From positions 1 to 64,000 of the forward strand of contig JADGKB010000008.1 of NCBI GenBank assembly GCA_027604185.1: a stretch of DNA of 64,000 nucleotides, given 5' to 3'. Shown here one piece after another: positions 41,262 to 52,863 of this stretch. This stretch comes from Boothiomyces macroporosus (Eukaryota; Chytridiomycota; Chytridiomycetes; Rhizophydiales; Terramycetaceae). Positions within the stretch are counted from its first letter, which is position 1. Each line of letters starts with the position of its first letter. The notes beneath the pieces were generated by a model. The model had not been told where the DNA came from. It made no database searches and saw only the letters and a program-made list of their open reading frames with translations. The translations under genes and the position numbers were made by a program.

Positions 41262-41789
41262 TTATTTAATAGTCCATCGTTTCAACTCTTTAAACTGATG
41301 CCGATTAACCAAATCCGTGCTTTTGACTACATTATACACCGCCAGCTCCCATCCTTGGTTTGGAAACAACCTCCAAGCAGAACTAGCAACCTCCAACAAT
41401 TCCACCAACTCTTCTTCACTAAAATCTGTGGATTCGATCCCATGATTCAAATACGCTAGTGATATATGGTCCATATTTTTTATCCTTATTTCTGGGACTA
41501 ATTGTTTTAGAATTCCAAATTGCTCTCCTTTAAATATAGCAGGAATTATTATACTCTTTGTTGTCTTTAGTGGGGATTGAAATGTAGGCTTACGTAATCC
41601 ATCCACAAATTTATCCACTTGATCGATTACTTGCTGAATAATTATTTCTGTTGTTTCAAAGAACCCAGTTACTGATATATGTGGTGGATATTGGTGTGCT
41701 TCATTGATAAAGTTTTGAGTTGATTGGAAGTAGTCTAAGCAGTATTGTTTTAGTATTCCTGTTGGTTCTAGATATAAAATATATGGCAT
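41262..41789 (-). CDS. 2H-phosphoesterase-like protein
   Basis: Start at MPYILYLEPTG gives about 175 aa. Two His-x-Ser/Thr motifs lie about 90 residues apart, YPPHISVTGFF and MDHISLAYL, the signature of the 2H-phosphoesterase (LigT/CPD) fold that acts on cyclic or 2',5'-linked phosphates. The surrounding pattern (YILYLEP...AHQYPPHISVTGFF) is like fungal uncharacterised members. The frame stays open upstream to 41858 with no ATG, so the MPY start is chosen. Substrate unknown. Confidence 0.65.
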   Translation of the reverse strand: MPYILYLEPTGILKQYCLDYFQSTQNFINEAHQYPPHISVTGFFETTEIIIQQVIDQVDKFVDGLRKPTFQSPLKTTKSIIIPAIFKGEQFGILKQLVPEIRIKNMDHISLAYLNHGIESTDFSEEELVELLEVASSAWRLFPNQGWELAVYNVVKSTDLVNRHQFKELKRWTIK

Positions 41790-42147
41790 GTCTTGTAAAC
41801 TTTTTTTGAAACTTTGAATTGCAAAGGTGAGGCTGAAATGGGCTGGAGGGGCTTCCAACGTCCACCTAAAAATTTAAAATTGGGATTGATGCCTTGGACC
41901 ACCTCTTGAATATGAATTATTGGAGTAGTTACATCTGAATGAAGGTATGTTGATTGTTTGGATCTGAAGCAAGCTCTGGTACTACAGATGAATTTGAACA
42001 ACGGATCCAATCTGTTCAAGGTAATGCTGACTGTTTTCTGGTCTGTTAATATCAATTCAGTCACCATTTATAATGCATCGGTTAGAAAAACTTTCAGGCT
42101 ACGAGCTTTCGATGACAGATATTATATCCTAGTAGCAATTAACACAA
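41790..42147. other. Unresolved stretch with a minus-strand ORF
   Basis: A minus-strand frame (42067 down to 41768, starting MVTELILTDQKTVSITLNR) overlaps the 2H gene in another frame. A possible 22-nt intron (GTGACTG...TTAACAG) follows its first ATG. I cannot recognise a product or settle whether it is coding. Confidence 0.3.
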
Positions 42148-44564
42148 TTAATGATATATTACACGTGTAAAATTAAAGACTCGTATAGCTCCACAGTAAT
42201 CCATTCCAAACTGGCTAGGGTCTGGATTAAGCGCGTAGTGAGGGATAATGGATCGATGCCCATTTTGCGGTGTTCTAGGAAGAATTCTATAAATCACAAA
42301 GACAATAATTGGAACTAGTGTTGCTGCACAGTCTAATCCGGCAGCGACAATATAGTTATACTTGTCATACCAGCCACGGTAATGTTTTCTAAGATAGTAC
42401 TGAGTTCCAATAGTAATCAAAGTGGTAATGAATATCGCATTAGCATGTCCACTAACTACCAATCCAACTGACTGAAAGATAATTGGCCAGTTGATATAAT
42501 GAAACCCTGCTCTTGGCAAAGCTTTTGCAAGCATAAAAGTTATGATTGGCAATAAAAGCCCAGCTAAAAAGAACCAAAACAAAAACGAGTAGTTTGTGTT
42601 TGGATCATTGAAAAACCTTTGAGGAGAGATGGCTCCAAAGATTTCAGAGTCTGAATTCAATATTTCTGGAAGTCTTGCTGACCATTGAGTAGAAGTTGAA
42701 TTGAAATGGGTTGCTTTCCATACCAAATCATTTCGACGAGTAGCATAGTCAAAGTTCAAGTAATTCACTATAATTAGAAATTACATACTTGTTGAGCCAG
42801 CAATAATCCCATAAAACTGCATAAAAAATATAACCCTAGGTGGTATCTTCATGTAGGTGCCAAATTTCAAATGAACCAAGTATACCAACCCTTGATTCAA
42901 TATCGACGTGCAAATCACTTTGAAAGTTGCATTTGCTAATGGATATCCAGGCATCAAGTATCCCATTATCAGTTCGGATATCGTGCCAAGATCGATAGAT
43001 TGATTGGAAATCGCACGCAGTATACCAATCGGTAAAATAAATATAGTAGAGAGTATAGTTGCAAGAGGAATCACCCAAAATTGCCCTTGCATCTGGAAGC
43101 CTTCGGTGCTTTCTTGCGTGACTACAAACAAAAGTATAGACGCAATAGCCAATATAAACACGTACCAGATACAAGGTACAGATTTGTAAGATTGCATTAG
43201 TCTGGTGTGCACATCCTTTTCCGCCATTTCTTTTCTGCTAGAGTTGAATATTTGAAAAGACTTTTTTGAATAATTGATCAAGTAGTAGGATACAGTTGAT
43301 GTAAAAGCAGCAAAAGCACACCCATAACACAATGCCCAGTGAGGAGATATCCACATTGTTGGAACATTCTTATCCAATGGAAGACTGTCGTTTACCAAAT
43401 ACTTTTTGATATTGTAAAACGTTCCATTCTCGTAAAATGTGCCTGCTGAATAGATTTTAAAGTTTTTGGCATTCATGAAATTAGAGTAGAAAACTATTGG
43501 AGTAATGACCCAAGAGAATAAATAGTTGGCAAATAATACATTAAGTTGGGACCATACTGGGGTAACTAGTGGCTGCAGGGAAGAGATAGGAGTCCAATCA
43601 AATGCAAGACTGAATATTCCACCACCACTAATGGATCCTAGTTGTCCTATTGGATTTAATTGCAAATGAGCTCCTGTTTTTACAGGATTCAATGCACCGG
43701 AAGCTGAATTAATTTGAAATTACCTCCTCCATGTGCTAGGCAAAGGATGGATACAGATTGTAGTAATGGCGCAAACATGTGCGGGAAAAACTCGTATACA
43801 AATCCAACTCCAAAAACTAAAAGAAACGCTTTCATCCTTAACTTTGATATACCCCGATCATGTATGCTGTGAAAGGTATTGATAAAGTTGATTGGGACCA
43901 AATTTTCAGGATACCAAAGCTCTGCAGGCATGACTAGAAACTTTGTAAAAAATCCTGCAATCGCAACGCCAATGGTTTGTAAAGATAAGAGAAACAGTAT
44001 GCTTGTACAGTCTCCTATTTTTATCCCGCTATCTATATTTTGAAATGTATTTTGATTGCCATAATACAGGCGCTGAAGAGTTAATAGAGAGATCCCGTCG
44101 ATATTGTAAGCGGCCAGGGTTGATACTGTTATTAGCCCGTGCTCCTTGTAATTGAACTTTCCAGGATTCAGTATTCCTTTTGGTAAATATTCCATCAGCA
44201 ACCCAAGCGGATACGATAGGATAATAAAAGATATTGCATTTATCATTGCTCTATTAAGTCTGAATAGATAGAATTGTGAGCTGTAGGAATTGAAAGCAAT
44301 CAAAAGCGTAGTGATAAAAAGTACCCTGATGGTGAAGACTGGTACCTTGGTGTCAGTGATCGGTATGGTTACTGCCACTTCTGGTATAATAGAGTTTTGT
44401 GGAATGTCTGACACTGGTGAGCTGGAAGCAGTCCCTTTTGAAGAGTAAGTCTCCAGTCCATAAAACGAATTTAGAGTATTTGGACTTGCTACACCGGAAT
44501 TGATTTCGGAAACATGTTCGCCGATTGTTGGTATGGTTAAATTCAACGCTGGCTTCTCTGTCAT
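42148..44564 (-). CDS. OPT-family oligopeptide transporter
   Basis: Proton-coupled transporter of the OPT family for small peptides or related substrates, probably at the plasma membrane. Two introns (20 and 21 nt) give about 791 aa. A Ser/Thr-rich cytosolic N-terminus is followed by about 12-14 hydrophobic segments. Family landmarks are NPGKFNYKEHGLITV (the OPT NPGPFxxKEH motif, with Lys replacing Pro), PAELWYPENL, HGGGASGALNPVK-like joined sequence, FDWTPIS and PIGILRAISNQSIDLGTISELIMGYLMPGYPLANATFK. The last ends near FGMDYCGAIRVF. Peptide versus iron-siderophore or glutathione substrate cannot be told. Confidence 0.92.
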
Positions 44565-44928
44565 TTATTTTTTTTAAATTAGGATGCGCTGTCCCAAAAC
44601 GTTTGTGCGTTGCCTATTCAGGAAATCGCCGAAATCAAAAAACTCTTGTGGTTCACTTGGTCCATGAAAGGGAAACTGAAGGCAATATGGAAACAACTGT
44701 TGGACCCAAAAGTACTTGAGAAATTGAGATATGCTTTCATTCCAGGATTGGCAGCATTTTAAATATGAAATCACAGCGAAGCAGGAAATGCAGATACCGC
44801 TCTCCAAAGTTATACTTTGCATACTCTGTAATCTTGGCATAACAAGGATTTACGCTTTTCTCGTTTGATCAAGTTTCAAGTTTAAAAATTTCATTTTCGG
44901 AAAGTTGAAAGTAAATGGTGGTATATTG
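44565..44928. other. Intergenic
   Basis: An 88-codon minus-strand frame (44574-44840) has no recognisable product. No gene supported. Confidence 0.4.
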
Positions 44929-45279
44929 TCATTTTAACATGGTGGCTAGCAGAACGTCAGGCGATACCGCTCTAACTTCTTGATATCTCTTTTGAAAGTC
45001 AAATCCTTGCGATTCCAACTCTAGTATTTCGTGGATGGTCAGCGTTTCAATATTCAAAGCAATCTTGAGCATTGCGTATTGTAGGAAGACAGGAAGATGA
45101 CCAAATTTCTAATGTTAGGCTTGTTCTACTTTGTTTGGATCATACTGGTTTAGCATTTTTTGCAAATCGGCACAAAGTTTTTCATAGTTTTTCATATTTA
45201 TCCTTGGTCTGTGTTTTTTTCTAGAAACCCGAGTGCAGCTCTTATTTCCAGCCATAACGAAGGTTGCTGGAGGATCCAT
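44929..45279 (-). CDS. Small helical protein, paralog of the 53.3 kb gene
   Basis: Two exons joined by a 21-nt intron (after NQYDPNK) encode 109 aa, starting MDPPATFVMAG, with a basic segment SRKKHRPRIN followed by helices. The C-terminal part QYAMLKIALNIETLTIHEILELESQGFDFQKRYQEV aligns with EYLLLKITLGLEKKSIHDLLQMEKDGFDFKKLLQE in the small gene at 53259-53420. I do not recognise the family. The conserved GFDFxKxxQE end suggests a small helical hairpin for protein binding. The open frame only appears once the intron is removed. Confidence 0.6.
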
Positions 45280-45817
45280 ACTGTTCTTTAGAGAATTGCG
45301 GAAAATTATAACCAAGTTTTATCTCCAGATCTTTGTTTTTCTTGTCTATTTGGAACATTTTTTTCTCGCGGAAAAATATTCGAATATAATGGAACAAGAT
45401 TTGGTTTTATGATCATGGTTTATATTCGTTACGCAAAACATGCAACTATTTTGCAAAGAAATCATATTCTCTTGGCATCGCTCAATACCAATGTCAATCG
45501 GACTGAGCCAAAGACAAGAAATTAATGGATCAATTTTAGTAAAAAAAGGACAAAGTCATGTTGTATCCTCAAAATCAAGATTTGGATTAACTGTTTAATT
45601 CGTAGACTCGATTTTAATCAGTCGTCATTAAGCCTTACCAACGTGAACATCCAATGCATCTCGTATTGTCTGCTTGAATTACACGTAGAATCGACCCCAA
45701 ATGTGCATTTCTATAAATGTCTGCGATTAGTTTTACTTTGGTTGGTTTCACGCTGTTTCAGTGCTTTTTTGACACTTTGCCACTCCAGCTTGTTGGGCGA
45801 AGTTTGCAAAAAAGCTC
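45280..45817. other. Intergenic, promoter region of the kinase-GTPase gene
   Basis: Divergent upstream region between the small helical protein (minus) and the fusion gene (plus). A frame at 45643-45858 runs into the fusion gene in another phase; no product recognised. Confidence 0.5.
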
Positions 45818-48594
45818 ATGGAAAAATCAAATTCGCTGCTGGCCAACATTGCACTTAGCATCAACAAAAGATTAGCAGGTAGGGGCGGCTGCGGACAAGT
45901 ATATTATGCGATTTATTCGGGAAGAGAAGCAGTAGCAAAAGTAGCAACGCAAACAAAGCATGAGGATATTATATTAAGAGAATACAAGATGATGAAGGAG
46001 CTGGCTTCCGAATATACCGTAGCTGCGATTGTGTTCTTGCATGGCGCATCAATTACATTGCCGGAAGAGGAAGATAGAGTCCCAATTCCGAGATCCTGCT
46101 TATTCATGGAGTGGATGAATTGGGGTAAGCTATTCCTAATTCAGGTACACTGGGACAGTATATTGTCAAGGAAAGCAAACTGGATGCAATGGAATCAGAA
46201 TTCATCAAAAAGCGAAATGTAATTCTGCAACAGAGAGCTCCGATTATGTTGATGGCATGTAAAGGAATTGAATATATTCACAGAAAAGGATATGTGCACT
46301 TGGACATCAAAGCGGAAAACGTCTTGTTGGATTATCACAATAATAAATTGCAGGCAAAGATTGCCGATTTCGGGTCAGTGCTCAAGGAAGGTTCCATTAC
46401 TGGTGTATTTCAAACGCCTGGATACGTGCCTCCAGAATCAAAGAAATCAAACTCTGTAAGATCAATTCTAACTTAGAAAACAAACAAATATGATATCTAT
46501 GCCTTTGGATGTATGTTAATTCACATTGTCATGCTGGAAAACTTTCCGTTCGTGTGGAATGGAACACCAAAGACATATGAAGGGAAAGAGGATTTCTTGA
46601 AGGAGCATCTAACTGATAAAAGCTTGCTCCAGCTTATATTGAAATGCATCGCGCCGGAGCCGTACAATCGCCCATCCATTTTGACTGTTGTTGATTTGGT
46701 TTCCAAGCTGAATGAAAACTCTTTCAAATTAGCAAAACCAGGAGAAGCTCCCTTACAAAAGAAGAATATTGCGGCTGGTTACTTGTTTTTTAATGTAGCT
46801 TTTAGCACAATGTCAATTGTAAATGAAATATCAGAGATGACTCAGGATACTGGTGCTGGATATTTATTCAAGGAATTGGGAATTTCTAAATCGAAATGCT
46901 CTTGGAATCAATTTTGGGAAAAATACAGTGCGAATTTCTTGAAAGATTCCAAGTACATTAATCAAGAGCGATTTAGAATAGAATTTGGCATCAACAGAAA
47001 CTACGTATCCATCGATAACATCAATAATACCCTATTCAAAGCTTTGCCAATTAAGCAAGAAATTGGAGATGAGCAAGTATGGATAGATCAAATCTTGGAT
47101 ATTTTAAACCAGACGCATGCAAAGTGTAAGCAGAAGAACGTTTATGTTTCAAAGATGGAGCATGGCACTTTCAATCTGGCGCCGGAGCTTAAAAACAATC
47201 TGAATAGCAATATGGTTTTTAAATTCGGCTCTCCTCAGAAACCTAAAGCAGCGATCGAAAAAGTGTTGCACTCAGAACAAAAGGTGGCAAACTTGATTAT
47301 TCTCGGTGCAAATCAAACGGGGAAATCGTCCTTAATTGGTAGTTTGATGAATGGGTAGGCGATTATTGACAATAGCGATGATGCAAAAGCTGCTACTAAA
47401 AACCTTGTTACTGGCCAAGCAGTCAAATCCACAATGGAACAGGCTTGGGTTTCTGGTGAAGATAGAATTGCTACTTGGGAATTCAAAACTGAAAAGTATT
47501 CAGTGGCCATTAATGATACACCTGGTCATAATGGCTTCTTGAGAAACTTGGTCACTGGAGCTTCAATCGTAACAAATTCTTGATCTTAGGCCGACTTTGC
47601 CCTGATTTTACTATCCCCAAACTTGGATCAATTTGAATTGGAAGACCATCCTGGCAGCGAAACTAGGAAACAGCTTTTGCTCGCAAAACATTTAGGAATC
47701 AATCGCTTGATTATAGTTGTCAACAAAATGGATGACAGCAATTACTCAGAAACGGTTTTCACTGATATTCAAATGAAATTTAAGAATATCTTGTCAATTA
47801 TTGGATATTTCCCTCAGTCTTGTCCTTTTGTACCAGTTTCGGGATTATCTGGAGAGAACGTGCTACAACCCTCTTTAAAAATGCCATGGTACAAAGGTTG
47901 GAAAGCTGATACATTCTATGAGCCATCGCATGGGATTTCCCTTACAGATGCAGTGAACTCTGTTGAAATAGTTTCTGATGATAACAAGCCTTTGCGTTTG
48001 CCTGTACAAAAAGTAGTTTCTGATGCAGCAGGCACGACGATCTTTGGAAGAATCATGTATGGGACGTTGACAACTGGTATGAAGATCAAAATCAATCCTG
48101 GCTCAATAATCACTGAAGTCGAATCTATTCACTCTAATGACGGTGCTCCATACACTACCGTGAACAAATATCACCAAGGGTTCATTAGAGTTCGTCTGCC
48201 ACTAATTAACGTCAACATCACAACGAAAATGGTGATCTCCAACCCAAAGAGAGGACCTGCAGTAGATATTTCTTCCTTTATCGCTATTTTAACTATATTG
48301 CCTATTCCAGGAAAGTTGGTGTCTAAAACCGCCTTGCAAATGCTAACTTCGACGATGAATAACTATTGTCAAATTACCAGACTGATTCAAAAGCTAGATC
48401 CGCATACAGGAAAGGTACTGCAAGAGCGTCCTAGATACCTTGTTCATGACGATGTAGCGGTGGTAGAATTGGTCAATTTACAAACAGTTTGTTTAGATAC
48501 CTTTACAGAGTTTCCAGAACTGGGAAGATTTACACTTCAGCAGGATGGAAGGGCGGTGGCAATCGGTGTTATCACATCAATCAGAAGAGCATAA
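45818..48594 (+). CDS. Protein kinase fused to an EF-1alpha-like translational GTPase
   Basis: Four introns (46125-46144, 46456-46476, 47355-47375, 47569-47589) join five exons into one 897-aa frame. Residues 15-285, protein kinase: Gly loop GRGGCGQV (21-28), Lys41 in AVAKVA, catalytic loop HLDIKAEN (154-161), DFG (177-179), KYDIYAFG (210-217), NRPS (270-273). Residues 287-470, helical linker of unknown fold. Residues 475-897, EF-1alpha-like GTPase: P-loop GANQTGKSS, IATWEFKTEKYSVAINDTPGH (G3, with the catalytic His), VNKMD (608-611), VSGLSGE, PWYKGW, then beta-barrel domains 2 and 3 ending FTEFPELGRFTLQQDGRAVAIGVI. The switch I RGIT segment is missing. N-terminally extended EF-1alpha relatives (eRF3, HBS1) exist, but I know of none with a kinase. 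Role unknown; a link between signalling and translation or mRNA surveillance is inference. Confidence 0.88.
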
Positions 48595-48636
48595 TAGATA
48601 AACTTAATCTGTCCAACAATTCTTTTTATTCTAAAT

Positions 48637-49972
48637 CTACGCTTCAACTTGAGCAACTTCAGGGACTTTGACTTCTTCAATCGTAATGTCTTCTTTATGT
48701 CTTCTATTTTCATTCTTGAAAAATATTGACGTTACAGCTGCAATTCCTGCACCAATAACTAATAGCAGCACTCCATATTTCAAATTGCCGTCGAACGATA
48801 GAGCATTTGACACAAATAAAAAGAATATCCCACCAGCATTTCCACCAAGAAGCAAAAACCCAGCAGAGGTTCCTTCATCTATTGGAAAAGTAACTTCTAC
48901 CCCAAGTTCCAACACCATTGGAACAATTGGGAATCCTCCTAACCCAAACAGAGTGGAGCCGATATACCAAAGGTAGAGATTATTTGGCTGGCAACCAATA
49001 AAACAAAATACTGCGCCTACGGTAGTTACAAAGCAACAGACCCTCAAGACTATCGCATGATTTTTAGAGTAGTCCAAGTACGGACCAATAACAGCGGCTG
49101 ATACGATACCAACCACGACAGTGACCACACCTAAATTACCAGCATCTGATTCAGAGTATCCAAATGGAGTGACATAGTTTGAAATCAATGTAATGTAAGC
49201 ATTGAACATGCCAAGCATAGCTGTAATAATTACAAACAGATACACGAACTGTCTGGTAGAAAAGAGTTGCTTCAAACCTTCTTTGAAAGTAATTGGGACA
49301 ATATCAGCTGAATGCGATGGTGGTGTTTTTGGTTTATCCTCCACCCAGAAAGCAGGAATCACAGGAATAAATGAAATGCCAAGAATAATCAAGTTCTAGA
49401 TTAAAAATAGTTACATAGTACAAAAAGGTATTTGGATCAGAGTCTGAAATAATCCCAGGCCCTAAAGCCAATGCAATAATTGACCCAAGAGTCTGTGCAA
49501 GCGACATTACTGAATTGGCCATTGTTCTTTCATTTGGCCCGAACCATAGAGCGCAAACCTTGGTTGGAGCTACTGTCAATTAAAGAGTACCATCCAGCAA
49601 GAAAGGCTGTCCAGATCCAGATAACACTTGTCCAATAAAACAAAAGACATATTTAGTAATCCCTCCAGTGAAATCTCCAACAACTCGAACCACAGATCCA
49701 AGAAAAGTCAAAAAGACACCTACAAATATCGACGTTCTGGTTCCTTTGGTATCCAGTACCCAGCTAGACACCGGACTGATTAGTACAAACAGAATAAAGT
49801 ATATAATTGATAAAAAGTTGATTGCGAATGAGGATACTTGGTAGTACTTTTCAGAGGATGGAGTGATGGAGCCAAAGGATGACCATTGAGTAGCGTTGGC
49901 GATATTGGCCATAGCCACGACAAAGGCTATAAAGAATCGCTTGCGGTATAATACAAACTGTTGGTCAATCAT
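48637..49972 (-). CDS. FLVCR-like (SLC49) major facilitator transporter
   Basis: Two very short introns, 18 nt (49573-49590) and 19 nt, give about 432 aa with 12 predicted hydrophobic segments. It resembles the FLVCR branch of the major facilitators: ANIANATQWSSFGSI at the first helix, WVLDTKGTRTSIFVG, GQVLSGSGQPFLLDVAPTKVCALWFGPNERTMANSV (the typical WFGPxER motif), then a cytosolic loop with Pro/Lys and GLGGFPIVPMVLELGVEVTFPIDEGTSAGF. FLVCR proteins move choline, ethanolamine or heme in animals; the substrate in this organism is not known. An acidic C-terminal tail follows the last helix. Confidence 0.88.
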
Positions 49973-50152
49973 TTGGGAAAAAGTTTGAATAACAAAGCCA
50001 CTAATGGATCATGGCACACTTGTGTAACGGCACATGAGCAAAACGCCTGATGGTCTTGCAAGGATTATTTACATTGGAATGATGTAGCAGTGCAGGCAGT
50101 CAGACAGCTGGCTCTAAAAACAATCCATTCAAAACAGAAAAAAGATTTATTC

Positions 50153-52149
50153 TTACTTTAAAGATTTGGAAAGAGCCATCAAAGTACCAACAAATGTCAA
50201 AATCATCTTTGGCTTGACTTCAATGATATCTTCTGGCAAGACGAAAATGGTTGCTCCCAATTTACGAGCAATAGAGATGGCGTATTTAGCATTTAGCTTG
50301 GCCAATTCATCTGAAAATTAGTAATTTTTACCTGTTTCGCCTTTGGATACGAGTTCATAGTTGACAATACCTGGCTTGATTGCGTTCAACAAGTCAAGGA
50401 AGAACACGGCGTTCTTTAGCGATGGGTCTTTGAAGTTAGCCATGGTAGAATGCTTGCCATTGTTCTTTACTGCTTGGTTGGCCCAGTTGATCATATCATT
50501 ATCTGTGATTTCCACTCCACCGTGGGATAAAGATTTCAATGTTTGAATGATATGTTCTCTCATCAATTGCCACACCAAAGCCAAAGTAAGCTTCTTGTTT
50601 CCATCAACAATATCTGAACCACCAATTCCAACTAGCGAAAACTTTAATGCCTTTCCGAGAACAGTAACATAGTTGCAGTTTTCTACCTTTTTGAATTTTG
50701 AAGCAATTGGCGCTGGTTTGTTTACTTTTTTCCAGTCAACAAATTCAGGCTTGACCTTGTCAATAGCTTGCAACAAGATTAAACCGTCAGTTAAATCATC
50801 AAACAGGTTGTTGACGAATGGATCTACACCGAGAGAATTGAGCCATAATGCGAATGCTCTAGCTTCACGGTCACCTTCAGAGTCAAACAATGCACTATCC
50901 AAACCAGCCATTTCAGCGTCAGTCAATTTTTCAAGACCAGGATGAGTATTGAACAAATGAGCAACAAACGCAAAGTTCAATTTTTGGTTTCCTTCTACCA
51001 ATGTTTTTGGGGAAAGATACTTTCTGCACCCAATTTTATCTGCATTCTGGAGAATTTGTTCTGCTCTTTGCATCAAATCGCTGGTTTGCAAAGGTGCTTT
51101 GGAGCATTGAGCTGGAGCCAATTGGTTCAACAAAATAGTATAGTTTTCACCGTCTTTAACGTCAGACCCAAAGTTCTTTACAACGCGCTTATGACCAGCT
51201 TTTCCAAGATGGTAATTAAACCATCTCAACAAAATCTGTTCTACAGGTAACTTTAAAAAGTCTTCGAGGTTTTCGCCATTCAGCAACAATCTAAACAATT
51301 CAGGATGAACTTTGATATCGATATTGGCTTGCAAACCAATTTTAATAATTTGCCAGATTAAACCCAAGATCAAGTGCTCTCTTCCTTCAATCAAATCATT
51401 GGCACCGATGTTTACTACTGAGCAGCCAATGGCTTTTGCACTATTGACTACGACATTGTTGTTTTCAGTCATTTGGAAAGCATTTAGTTTCTTGTTGACG
51501 TTCAATACACGTTCATCAATAGTTCCTGGAACAGAGTCATTGATAAGCTTTGCCAATAACAAACCATCTACATTAAAAGTAACTACCTTTGCATTCAGAA
51601 AAGATTTGCATTGATTTTGGATCGATTGGTAATCTAGAAGATAATAATTTATCGGAACCAAGTTGTTGGTTAATATGAATAGTAAATGATTCTTTTTCAT
51701 CTTCATTGATAGTGTGAGTAGTGTTTTCCATGTGGCCGTGTAATACAATCTTTTTGTCGTCTCTTTGGCCAACATAAGGAGCTCCCTTTTCTTTACGCAC
51801 ATCAGAAACTGCGGTCAAGAAACCTTCAAAAGTAACAAGTCCCGAATCATTTGTTAGAGATAATTGCGCGATTTTAGCAATTACGGCTTGAGCACTTTCT
51901 CCAGCTTTTGTAGCAATAGCAGAGAGTTCGGTAGGATGGATACGATCTAGTAATAAAATATCAGGCACCTGACTTGTCTTTATCAGAAGCTACGAATTGC
52001 TGGTGGAAAGCAGCAATTTCCGAGGCAGTAAAGTAAGGATATTTTGAAGCTAAACTAACTGTGTTGATTCCCATATTGTTTTTGTAATTTTGATCCGATT
52101 CAAAAGTTTCCAAAGGTTTCGATAAAGAGACAGGAATTGAAGTTGGCAA
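50153..52149 (-). CDS. SAC6: Fimbrin/plastin, actin-bundling protein
   Basis: Actin-filament bundling protein of patches and cables. Introns of 22, 19 and 21 nt. From the ATG near 52074 ([20 protein letters not shown], matching the start of yeast SAC6) the product is about 619 aa. An EF-hand-like region about 100 residues long is followed by four calponin-homology domains, seen in pairs: [24 protein letters not shown] entry, [129 protein letters not shown]. The frame stays open upstream of this ATG to 52149 and beyond, so the gene at 52213-52863 may be its N-terminus. Confidence 0.94.
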
Positions 52150-52212
52150 ATTAGCGTGTTGTCTATTTATTAGAAACCCGTGACTTTTAATCCACGTTGC
52201 GCGGATTGCTAC

Positions 52213-52863
52213 TTACATTACAGGTTTTGTTACAGATACTCTAGTAGGGATAGTTTCATGGTGAGTAACAGCAGGATTATTCACCGGTGGTTGATATGGT
52301 GCTGGTTTTGGAACAGGGGAAGGGTGAGTGAATGAAGGAGTGTTATTTTGCAGGATCGGAGTTGTTCTTTGTAATTCTGCGACAACTGGAGTCATTTTCT
52401 GCATATTATTTAGTTTTCCAGTCTGGCTTGTTCGTTCTTGCTGATAGTTGGTTTGACCAACACTGGACTGTAAGAGTGGTGAATTTGAGACACTCGTTCG
52501 TTCTTGCTGATAGTTGTTTTGGTTTACTCCGGATTGCAAGAACGGCGAATTAGTTACACTACTCCTTTCTTGATAATTGTTTTGATTTACTCCGGATTGC
52601 AAGAATGGCGAATTGGTAACACTACTTCTTTGCTGATAGTTGTTTGGGTTCACTCCGGATTGCAAGAATGGTGAATTGGTAACACTAGTTCGTTCTTGAT
52701 TGTTTGAAGCAGTTGAGGGTCGCTTTACTTGCAATGCTTCACTAGGGGTAGTATCCCCAACAGGAGTATCATCGGTTTCCCAATCATCCTCGTCCATAGA
52801 GTTCCCTAGTGTCTTTACTTGCTTTCCTAACGGCGCTTGGTTAAAGTCTCTGAATCCCGACAT
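52213..52863 (-). CDS. Repeat-rich acidic protein or N-terminal extension of fimbrin
   Basis: About 216 codons ending GTA ATG TAA just before fimbrin. It starts MSGFRDFNQAPLGKQVKTLGNSMDEDDWETDDTP; DEDDWETD is an acidic-Trp motif like the Arp2/3-binding A motifs of cortactin (DDWETDPD) and WASP. Then come four to five copies of a 21-residue repeat (ERTSVTNSPFLQSGVNQNNYQ). If the TAA is spliced out by an intron of 33 or 54 nt starting at its GTAAG, the frame continues through [15 protein letters not shown] into fimbrin, giving about 864 aa. As the gap is in frame with only this one stop, fusion is plausible. Both lengths exceed the genome's usual 18-22 nt, so a separate short gene remains possible. 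Confidence 0.65.
   Translation of the reverse strand: MSGFRDFNQAPLGKQVKTLGNSMDEDDWETDDTPVGDTTPSEALQVKRPSTASNNQERTSVTNSPFLQSGVNPNNYQQRSSVTNSPFLQSGVNQNNYQERSSVTNSPFLQSGVNQNNYQQERTSVSNSPLLQSSVGQTNYQQERTSQTGKLNNMQKMTPVVAELQRTTPILQNNTPSFTHPSPVPKPAPYQPPVNNPAVTHHETIPTRVSVTKPVM
52430..52710 (-). repeat. Coding 63-bp tandem repeat
   Basis: Four to five tandem copies of about 63 bp in the acidic protein gene encode a Ser/Asn/Gln-rich unit with core TNSPFLQSGVNQNNYQ. Copies 1-3 are nearly identical, the last ones diverged, as expected of slippage or unequal exchange. Confidence 0.85.
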
